From Salinimicrobium sp049680855 (lineage in GTDB: Bacteria; Bacteroidota; Bacteroidia; Flavobacteriales; Flavobacteriaceae), in contig NZ_JBMPGS010000001.1 of assembly GCF_049680855.1 (NCBI RefSeq), positions 992,001 to 1,056,000 on the forward strand: DNA of 64,000 bases. The letters are read 5' to 3'. The notes below the pieces were generated by a model. It was given only the letters and a program-made list of their open reading frames with translations. It was not told the DNA's origin and made no database searches. Made by a program: the position numbers and the translations under genes. Below, one piece after another: positions 53,708-60,191 of this stretch (its first letter is position 1; every line of letters starts with the position of its first letter).

Positions 53708-54010
53708 TTATTCTCTTAGATACTTTCTGATCTTTTCCGGATCCTGATGATTGTTCCAGAAGAAATGAAGTTGAATCTCTTCATTGGTAAAGCTGTAGAA
53801 AAAAGAGATATGTTTGTTTATGTTTCCAACTTTGATTCTTCTACTACGATCCCACCAGGTGAACATTTGAGGATTCTGCTTAAGTTTAATCATTGTTTTT
53901 TCGACTTCAAGGATAAAATCATGAACTACGGAAAGAGGCCAATTTTCATCTAAATATTCAAGATTATCATAATAAGTCTTTTCAGCTAAACGAGACCAGA
54001 ATATTTTCAC
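53708..54010 (-). CDS. RelE/ParE-family toxin
   Basis: A 100-residue protein with the RelE/ParE fold pattern: FWSRLAEKTYYDNLEYLDENWPLSVVHDFILEVEKTMIKLKQNPQMF then strands RRIKVGNINKHISFFYSF and IQLHFFWNNHQDPEKIR. The ParE branch poisons gyrase and the RelE branch cuts mRNA; the sequence does not decide. It overlaps the antitoxin gene by 4 nt (ATGA), the usual antitoxin-first operon. It may be a chromosomal module or remnant with no neighbouring mobile element. Confidence 0.85.
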   Translation of the reverse strand: MKIFWSRLAEKTYYDNLEYLDENWPLSVVHDFILEVEKTMIKLKQNPQMFTWWDRSRRIKVGNINKHISFFYSFTNEEIQLHFFWNNHQDPEKIRKYLRE

Positions 54011-54273
54011 AGTCCATACTTTTCTTTGGAATCTTTAAGAATATTCTCATAATTCTGCGATTCACTATTCTCATGTTCCTTTATACTCTTGTCTAAGAGT
54101 TCCTGAATAGTACGGGAAATAGAATTTGTAGAAAACCATTCTTCACCTAAAAGAGATTTTAATTTTTGTTGCTCTTCAGGGGTGAGTTTTTTTAAAGTCT
54201 TTGCTAATTCTTCAATGGAAATGTTCAAAATTAAAGTGCTTATGGATAAAGAATCATTCCTTCTAAAATACAA
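54007..54273 (-). CDS. Antitoxin of the RelE/ParE-type pair
   Basis: An 88-residue protein preceding the toxin. It is rich in Glu and Lys with a helix-turn LTPEEQQKLKSLLGEEWF and a C-terminal acidic tail (IKEHENSESQNYENILKDSKEKYG) that could wrap the toxin. No ribbon-helix-helix or HTH domain is obvious, so it may be a non-DNA-binding antitoxin. The true start may lie further in, at a later codon near ILNISIEELAK. Translation is coupled to the toxin by an ATGA overlap. Confidence 0.75.
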   Translation of the reverse strand: MYFRRNDSLSISTLILNISIEELAKTLKKLTPEEQQKLKSLLGEEWFSTNSISRTIQELLDKSIKEHENSESQNYENILKDSKEKYGL

Positions 54274-54380
54274 AAGCTCTTTAAATAAATTATATTAAAA
54301 CAGAAAAAGTTTATTTCTGATATTACGTCATGCTAAGCCGCCTTCTTAGGCGATTGGTGGAAGCAGGGTTCCTGTTGTTT

Positions 54381-55043
54381 CTACACCTTTTCATCAATAA
54401 ATCCTTTCTGTCGTTCTACAGGCGCTTTCCGCGGCATAGTCCTGAAGATGATATCCCATAAAGGTGAAGAGACGCCAAAAGCCCTGTCTGGTTCCCTGTA
54501 GTGATGAATGCTGTGATGGTGCCATAGTATTTTCAGGAAATTATGGGGCACTCGAAAAGCATGAACCGAATAATGTATTGCGAGGTACGCAGCGTAACCA
54601 ATCAGGAATCCGGCGAGAAATCCGAAGACGAGATCTCCTAAAATTGCCCTGTAGAGAATAAATAAGATAGTGGCAATGGTCAGACTTAAGATGGGAGGCA
54701 TGGCAAGTCTCGATTTATCTTTCGGATAATCGTGGTGTACGCCATGCATGGTATAGGCAATTTTTTCCTTTCGGGGAGTGGTGGCGGGGAGGTGGTAGAG
54801 GTACCGGTGCATGAGGTATTCTACGAGGGTGAAAAACAGGAGTCCGCCAAAAAACAGGAGCACCATAAATGGCACTTGAAATCCTTTTTCAAAAATTCCG
54901 AAGTAAAGCAGGGCGGCAGCAATTACACCAAAGATGATAAGTGGTGCAGAAATATGAGTATGAGTCAGGCTTTCCAGAAGCGGATTATTAAAAAGCCTGG
55001 GAGAACCTTTGTGCTTTGGCCTTTTTAACTTTTGAGATTCCAT
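54381..55043 (-). CDS. Fatty acid hydroxylase family (sterol-desaturase-like) protein
   Basis: A 220-residue membrane di-iron enzyme. Two pairs of membrane helices surround the histidine clusters HRYLYH, HGVHHDYP and, after the second pair, HYSVH and HHHSIHHYREPDRAFGVSSPLWD. These ligate two irons for C-H hydroxylation. The layout is that of sphingolipid alpha-hydroxylases (FAH12/FA2H-like). Since flavobacteria make sphingolipids and sulfonolipids, hydroxylation of a fatty acyl chain there is a reasonable guess, not shown. A degenerate REP-like sequence (cgtcatgctaagccgcc) lies just downstream, at 54325. Confidence 0.88.
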   Translation of the reverse strand: MESQKLKRPKHKGSPRLFNNPLLESLTHTHISAPLIIFGVIAAALLYFGIFEKGFQVPFMVLLFFGGLLFFTLVEYLMHRYLYHLPATTPRKEKIAYTMHGVHHDYPKDKSRLAMPPILSLTIATILFILYRAILGDLVFGFLAGFLIGYAAYLAIHYSVHAFRVPHNFLKILWHHHSIHHYREPDRAFGVSSPLWDIIFRTMPRKAPVERQKGFIDEKV

Positions 55044-55199
55044 AAACGTGTTTTGTCAGGATGCAACTGGTTGATCCTTACTAATATAACACACTTATCT
55101 GCAATTAACAATTATTAATTAACAGTTCTCAAAAAAGGTGTTTTGGGAGGTTTTTAGAAAAGATTTTCTAATCTCCCGTCTCCCGTCTAAATCAAAAAT

Positions 55200-55817
55200 C
55201 TATTGGAAAAGGCCATTAAGTTCGCCGTCCACACGAGTAATAATATTCCCAAGATCTTCGGGATTGTCAACGAAATTGATATTGTCAACGTCAATGATCA
55301 AAAGATTGCCTTTGTCGTATTTGTGCACCCAGGCTTCATATCTTTCGTTAAGTCGGCTCAAATAATCAATGGAAATGGAGTTCTCATAATCGCGGCCACG
55401 TTTGTGAATTTGAGCCACAAGGTTTGGAATGCTGCTGCGCAGGTAGATGAGGAGATCTGGCCCGGCAACCACTTTTTCCATCAATTCAAAAAGAGAGCTG
55501 TAGTTCTCAAAATCTCTGTTGGTCATAAGCCCCATTGCATGAAGGTTGGGGGCAAAAATATGCGCATCCTCATAGATCGTTCTATCCTGAATGACAGATT
55601 TCCCGCTTTCGCGAATATCCATGATCTGCCGAAAGCGGCTGTTAAGGAAATAGATCTGCAGGTTAAAAGACCAGCGTTCCATTTTGTTGTAAAAGTCCTC
55701 GAGGTACGGGTTTTCCAATACATCCTCAAACTGTGGTTCCCAACTAAAATGTTTTGCTAATGATTTTGTGAGCGTGGTTTTACCCGCACCTATGTTTCCT
55801 GCAATGGCTACGTGCAT
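55200..55817 (-). CDS. Deoxynucleoside kinase
   Basis: A 205-residue P-loop kinase that phosphorylates salvaged deoxynucleosides. Walker A GNIGAGKTTL at 7-16, the substrate-binding QDRTIYEDAHIFA (DR(S/T) motif) at about 97-109, and the lid HKRGRDYENS at about 158-167. This is the stand-alone paralog of the kinase domain fused to FolK at 13.3-14.4 kb. The two differ in the substrate region, so they may split purine and pyrimidine deoxynucleosides. A 156-nt gap separates it from the hydroxylase gene and holds nothing clear. Confidence 0.92.
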   Translation of the reverse strand: MHVAIAGNIGAGKTTLTKSLAKHFSWEPQFEDVLENPYLEDFYNKMERWSFNLQIYFLNSRFRQIMDIRESGKSVIQDRTIYEDAHIFAPNLHAMGLMTNRDFENYSSLFELMEKVVAGPDLLIYLRSSIPNLVAQIHKRGRDYENSISIDYLSRLNERYEAWVHKYDKGNLLIIDVDNINFVDNPEDLGNIITRVDGELNGLFQ

Positions 55818-55977
55818 ATTTCCTGAATTTAGAACTTGCGATCTGGGATTGTGAATTATTTCGAGCCGTAAAGATAAAGTAATTCAGGGGTCAAATAAAA
55901 GCCTTTCAAAATTTTTGTGGCTTTGGGAAATGGGAAATTGCACTGCTTGCTTCGGAAACTTTTCAGAATGAGGATCC

Positions 55978-55991
55978 AAAAATGGCATTTT
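55978..55991. repeat. AAAATGNCATTTT palindrome, intergenic copy
   Basis: AAAAATGGCATTTT lies in the 195-nt gap between the DUF6122 and deoxynucleoside kinase genes. Confidence 0.6.
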
Positions 55992-56012
55992 CGGGACATT
56001 ATATTTTTGAAG

Positions 56013-56378
56013 TTATTCTAACCCGCGGAAGATCTCAAAAAAATCGCAATTACATTTAAAATACATCCAGAGGCAGTCGATAAAGTCGGTGATCATGTGA
56101 AACACCAGCCCAATGGCGATAAGCCGAAGCAGATAGTTTTTCAGAAAGATCGCTCCCAGGAAGTATAACGGGATCACATATTCCAAATGCAGTAAATGGA
56201 AGCCGATGCTGCAGCGGTTGGCTGCGAAAACAGGAGTTGCCAGCAGATGGTCAAGATCTACCAGCATCGTGGCGAGCAGGATAAGCCAGTTACGCTTCCA
56301 GTTTTTTTTGTCGTACCAGTATGCGATCGCTCCTATGAAAATGAAGTGTAAAAAGTAATGGACGAAAGTCTGGAGCAT
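56013..56378 (-). CDS. DUF6122 family membrane protein (metal-dependent-hydrolase-like)
   Basis: A 121-residue membrane protein with about four hydrophobic segments. Polar residues inside or beside them look like metal ligands: HYFLHF near residue 7-12, MLVDLDHLLATPVF near 38-51, GFHLLHLEY near 59-67, and FHMITDFIDCLW near 93-104. The DxDH and HxxxDxxD pattern recalls the YbcI/YdjM membrane-bound hydrolase group. It matches DUF6122 of flavobacteria. No reaction is known. The tail has CNCDFFEIF. Confidence 0.8.
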   Translation of the reverse strand: MLQTFVHYFLHFIFIGAIAYWYDKKNWKRNWLILLATMLVDLDHLLATPVFAANRCSIGFHLLHLEYVIPLYFLGAIFLKNYLLRLIAIGLVFHMITDFIDCLWMYFKCNCDFFEIFRGLE

Positions 56379-56420
56379 GAGGGAATTATTGACGATGTAA
56401 AAATATAAATTTTGTCAGCA

Positions 56421-56640
56421 CGTCATGCTGAATTTATTTCAGCATCTATTAGTTGTGAATATAATGTTGCTTTTAGTTCTGAATCGTGTAGACCCTGAAA
56501 CAAGTTCAGGGTGACGATGCGAAAGAGTTGTTCATCATACGTCATGCTGAATTTATTTCAGCATCTATTAGTTGTGAATATAGGGTTGCTTTTAGTTCTG
56601 AATCGTGTAGACCCTGAAACAAGTTCAGGGTGACGGTGCA
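56421..56640. repeat. Two tandem REP-like units, 119-nt period
   Basis: Copy 1 (56421-56539) and copy 2 (from 56540) are nearly identical for about 100 nt, differing at only a few bases (ataatgttg versus atagggttg, gacgatgcg versus gacggtgca). Each unit carries two hairpins, tgctgaa-ttta-tttcagca and ccctgaa-acaag-ttcaggg, bounded by cgtcat on the left and gtgacg on the right. This is the paired-palindrome layout of REP/BIME elements. A degenerate hairpin of the second kind is at 7172-7192. Confidence 0.85.
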
Positions 56641-56702
56641 AAAAGCCCTCTTCAAAATGGCCTTTTTGAAACTTTAAGTATTTAAAAAAAACTGAAAAAA
56701 GA

Positions 56703-56733
56703 AAAAGCCGGAACTCATTTAGTCCCGGCTTTT
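56703..56733 (-). terminator. Terminator of the amidohydrolase gene
   Basis: aaaagccggaact (56703-56715) pairs with agtcccggctttt (56721-56733) with one mismatch. A plus-strand A-rich stretch to the left serves the leftward transcript. Confidence 0.75.
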
Positions 56734-56828
56734 AAAATTATCAAATGAGCAAATTCGGCTTCTCGCAATCCGCAATGTGCAAATCTTACATTATACACTA
56801 TACAAAAGAACCTGTTCACTGCAGTAAA

Positions 56829-59800
56829 TCAATGCGCCATGCAGCCATGCAGCAGACTTTCCTCATGCCAGTCAAAAATGGCATTGTAGCGGTTGTTTTC
56901 CCAATAGAAATTGCCGCGCTGCTCAGGGTGGTTTCCAATCTCGTTCATGGTTTCAGCATCGTACAATCTTCCGTTTACCATGGTGTAAATTATGCTGTTG
57001 GTGTTGCGAATGTCTTCCAGCGGATTTTCCTCCAGCACCAAAAGATCAGCCAGTTTTCCTTCTTCCAGAGAACCAATTTCTTTGTCCATTCCAATGTATT
57101 CCGCCGAGTTAATAGTCGCCGTTTTCAAGGCTTCCAAATTGCTCATGCCGCCCATCTGGATCAGCCACAGTTCCCAGTGAGCGCCAAGTCCCTGTAACTG
57201 GCCGTGGGCGCCCATATTCACCTTCACCCCAAGGTCTGAAAGTTCTTTTGCTGTTTCAGAAACCAGGATGGGACCGTTCTCGTATTCCTCATCAGGAAGC
57301 GTGGTGCGGTGCCTGGAACGTGCATCAATGATATGCCGTGGCGTGAAATTCAGCAGTTTTTCATTTTCCCACACGTTGGTTTTGTCATAGAAATAATATT
57401 CCCCGTTGATTCCGCCGTAATTCACGATAAGCGTGGGCGTATATCCCACATCGCTGTTGCCCCACAGCGTCTTCACATCTTTGTACACCGGCGCAATCGG
57501 GATGTTGTGCTCGATCCCGGTGTGGCCGTCCACGATCATGTTCATGTTGTGGAAAAAAGTACTTCCGCCTTCAGGGACTACGTTGATGTCAAGCTCTTTA
57601 GCTGCCTGAAGCACCTGCTGTCGCTGCTCGCGGCGCGGCTGATTGTAACTTTTAACCGAAGTTGCCCCAAAGGCCTTGGTTCTTCTCAAGGCAGACCTTG
57701 CATCTTCGAGGCTGTTGATCTCTGCTTTAAAATCTCCCTCGGCACCATATAAAATGATCCCGGTGGAGTAGAGGCGCGGTCCAACCATTTCGCCACTTTT
57801 AATAAGTTCGGCCATCCCAAAGACGGTTTCACTTAAGGCAGATGGATCGTGTGCGGTGGTCACCCCAAAAGCCAGGTTCGCGAAAAACGGCCAGTGCTGC
57901 TGTGGCGTCAATCCATACCTGAAAGCACCAATATGCGCGTGCGCGTCTACCATGCCCGGCATGATGGTCTTTCCTGCCGCGTCATAGACTTTGGCGTCTT
58001 TAGGAACCGTCACTTCGGGAGAACTCCCTAGCTGCACGATCATGTTGTTTTCAATAACAATGGTTCCGTTTTCGATCACTTCCTCCTGCTCGTTCATCGT
58101 GATGATACGGGCGTTGGTGAAGGCGATTTTTCCGCCAGGAACATCGGTTGCTACTTTTAGTCCAATCCTGGTTCCTTCTTCGGTCATTGGCGGGATCGAA
58201 TCTACTGAACCCTCCAAAAAGGTAAATCTGTCGGTGATTTTATTGGTGAAATACTCATCGCCCAACGTCCAGTGTACATTTTTACTGTTGTTGCTCCAGT
58301 GCAGGTTGATTCCGGCATCTTTGGCCAGCTGCGTCACAGGAACGGTTTTCGAGTCGGGGCCGAGTTCCACCGGCTGTCCCAGCATAGAAAGTGGCGCTAC
58401 GTAAGCCTTGTGCAGGTTGGAGAATGCCACCCATTTATTATCGGGGCTTGGCACCAGCCTTCCGCCGTACTTAGATTCTAAATGCGTGCGCTCGTCCTGC
58501 CCGTTGAGGTCAATACTTTTCAGTTTCTTGGTAAGGCTCCCAAAGAGATAGCCACCGGTTTGAAAAAGGATCCTGGAATCGTCTTTATTAAACATGGCAA
58601 ATTCGCCTTCATCGTAGATCTTTCTTAGGTTTTCTCCGGAAGCATCCACCATGTAGATCCCCGGATTCTTGCTGAAAGTGCTTCCCAGATCAGAGTTTCC
58701 GTCTTCTTTGTTAAAAACCACTTTTTTCCCGTCCTGCGAATAGGAAGGGTTCCTGAAAATGCCCTTTTCGGAAGTTAATTTTTTCCCGTTTCTTCCGTTA
58801 AGACGCACCGTTCTTACGGCGCCCATTTCGTCATCGCTCCAGGTCACATAAACAATGCTCTTTCCGTCGGGGGAAAAAGAAGGTTCAAATTCAAATTCTG
58901 AAGCCTTGGTGATACGTTCAGGAGTTCCATTCGGAAGTTCTTTCTTCCACAGGTAACCCACGGCATTGAAAACAAGCGTGTTTCCATCGGGAGAAGTGAT
59001 CGCGTGCCGAATTACCTTCGGATTGAATTCTTCCGAAAATACGGGGTGATCTACCTGGTGTGTTTCCGCGATCTTGATGGTATTGTTCACCTCAAACGGA
59101 ATTTCTGAAGCTTCGGTAGTTCCAACATTTACTTTTTTGATCTTTCCTTCACTCCAGAAAACAAGTTCCTCACCATTTGGCATCCAGCTAAAGCCGGGAT
59201 ACACCCCAAAGATCGCCCAGGCTTCCTGCTGATCTTTGCTTAACTGGTCGTACACCGGCCATTCTTCGCCGGTTTCCAGGTCGTGGATGAACAAAACCGA
59301 ATTCGTGCGCACCCGCTTTACAAAAGCAAGTTTCTTACCGTCTGGTGAGACCTGCGGCCTGGCGGCACCACCCGGTCCGCCGGTCACACGGTCAATTTCT
59401 CCGGTCTGGAAATCGTAGCGGTTGATCACGTAGATCTGTTTGTTAGGGTCTTTGTTATACTGAAAAGCGCCGCCGGGGTACATGTCTTCGCTGTAATAGA
59501 GGTAACGCCCATCGGGTGAGATACTGGGCTCATTCACGTCCTGCTGGTCGTTCTTGCGCTCGGTGAGCTGAATTCCCGCATCTCCTGCGCCAATATGGTA
59601 CAGCCACATTTCGCCGGCGCCCAGGGAGCGGCCCGAGGTAAAGTGTTTTCGCGCCACGATCGAATTCCCGTCGGGCGTCCACACGCCGTTGTTGAGCAGG
59701 CGAAAATTCTCCTTGGTGAGTTGTTTGGCATTTTCACCATTGGTATCCATGATCCAGATGTTATCGCCGCCGCCGGCATCGCTGGTAAAGGAGATCCTTT

Positions 59801-60122
59801 CGCCGTTGGGGCTGAACCTTGGCTGCACTTCATAGGCCATCCCGCTGCGGAGTGCTGTGGCTGTCCCGCCCTGGATTGGCATGATATAAATATCGCCCAG
59901 CAGGTCAAACACGATCTGGGAACCATCGGGGCTTACGTCCAGGTTCATCCAGGTACCTTCACTGGTGTTTAATGCAACTTCCTTGATGTTCCAGTCATCG
60001 GAATAAGGATCTGAAACATCCCATTTGTCATCTTTTTTATCGTCTTTCTTTTCTTCTTCCTGCGCAAAGACTGCGGAAGAGGACATTACAAGAAGCAATG
60101 CCAGCAGCTGATTTCTAAACAT
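56829..60122 (-). CDS. Large secreted amidohydrolase with N-terminal PD40 beta-propeller
   Basis: A 1097-residue exported protein. A signal peptide (LLALLLVMSSSAVFAQ) and a Lys/Asp-rich linker precede a WD40-like/PD40 propeller (residues about 45-660: LDVSPDGSQIVFDLLGDIYIM, PRFSPNGERISFTSD..., FSPDGKSIVYVTWS). An amidohydrolase domain follows (about 670-1075): GMVDAHAHIG near 725 (metal HxH), FGATSVKSYN (candidate bridging lysine), GHTGIEHN, and GSLEEGKLADLLVLEENPLEDI. Such fusions of a TolB-like propeller and a metal-dependent hydrolase are known in Bacteroidota and resemble imidazolonepropionase- or prolidase-like enzymes; the substrate, perhaps a peptide or cyclic amide in the periplasm, is not known. 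Confidence 0.9.
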   Translation of the reverse strand: MFRNQLLALLLVMSSSAVFAQEEEKKDDKKDDKWDVSDPYSDDWNIKEVALNTSEGTWMNLDVSPDGSQIVFDLLGDIYIMPIQGGTATALRSGMAYEVQPRFSPNGERISFTSDAGGGDNIWIMDTNGENAKQLTKENFRLLNNGVWTPDGNSIVARKHFTSGRSLGAGEMWLYHIGAGDAGIQLTERKNDQQDVNEPSISPDGRYLYYSEDMYPGGAFQYNKDPNKQIYVINRYDFQTGEIDRVTGGPGGAARPQVSPDGKKLAFVKRVRTNSVLFIHDLETGEEWPVYDQLSKDQQEAWAIFGVYPGFSWMPNGEELVFWSEGKIKKVNVGTTEASEIPFEVNNTIKIAETHQVDHPVFSEEFNPKVIRHAITSPDGNTLVFNAVGYLWKKELPNGTPERITKASEFEFEPSFSPDGKSIVYVTWSDDEMGAVRTVRLNGRNGKKLTSEKGIFRNPSYSQDGKKVVFNKEDGNSDLGSTFSKNPGIYMVDASGENLRKIYDEGEFAMFNKDDSRILFQTGGYLFGSLTKKLKSIDLNGQDERTHLESKYGGRLVPSPDNKWVAFSNLHKAYVAPLSMLGQPVELGPDSKTVPVTQLAKDAGINLHWSNNSKNVHWTLGDEYFTNKITDRFTFLEGSVDSIPPMTEEGTRIGLKVATDVPGGKIAFTNARIITMNEQEEVIENGTIVIENNMIVQLGSSPEVTVPKDAKVYDAAGKTIMPGMVDAHAHIGAFRYGLTPQQHWPFFANLAFGVTTAHDPSALSETVFGMAELIKSGEMVGPRLYSTGIILYGAEGDFKAEINSLEDARSALRRTKAFGATSVKSYNQPRREQRQQVLQAAKELDINVVPEGGSTFFHNMNMIVDGHTGIEHNIPIAPVYKDVKTLWGNSDVGYTPTLIVNYGGINGEYYFYDKTNVWENEKLLNFTPRHIIDARSRHRTTLPDEEYENGPILVSETAKELSDLGVKVNMGAHGQLQGLGAHWELWLIQMGGMSNLEALKTATINSAEYIGMDKEIGSLEEGKLADLLVLEENPLEDIRNTNSIIYTMVNGRLYDAETMNEIGNHPEQRGNFYWENNRYNAIFDWHEESLLHGCMAH

Positions 60123-60183
60123 AAATACTATGAATTTTTAAAGATGGCTCAATATAGTCTTTTTCAAAGTTTTTATCCCTGAA

Positions 60184-60191
60184 GTTGCGGG
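60184..60191 (+). other. Candidate left boundary of cassette-like unit 1
   Basis: GTTGCGGG partly complements the left end of the repeat that closes this unit (agctcgcaac at 62478-62487), as expected if unit 1 were a cassette inserted after the G. No repeat precedes it, so it could mark the first position of an array. The match is short and only suggestive. Confidence 0.35.

Noticed and set aside
56421..56640. The tandem repeat as a CRISPR array
   Set aside because: Only two units with a 119-nt period, internal palindromes, and near-identical sequence throughout; there are no unique spacers and no cas genes.
56745..57197. A plus-strand 150-codon frame at the end of the amidohydrolase gene
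   Set aside because: Antisense shadow of a strongly conserved C-terminal amidohydrolase region; no signal or domain of its own.
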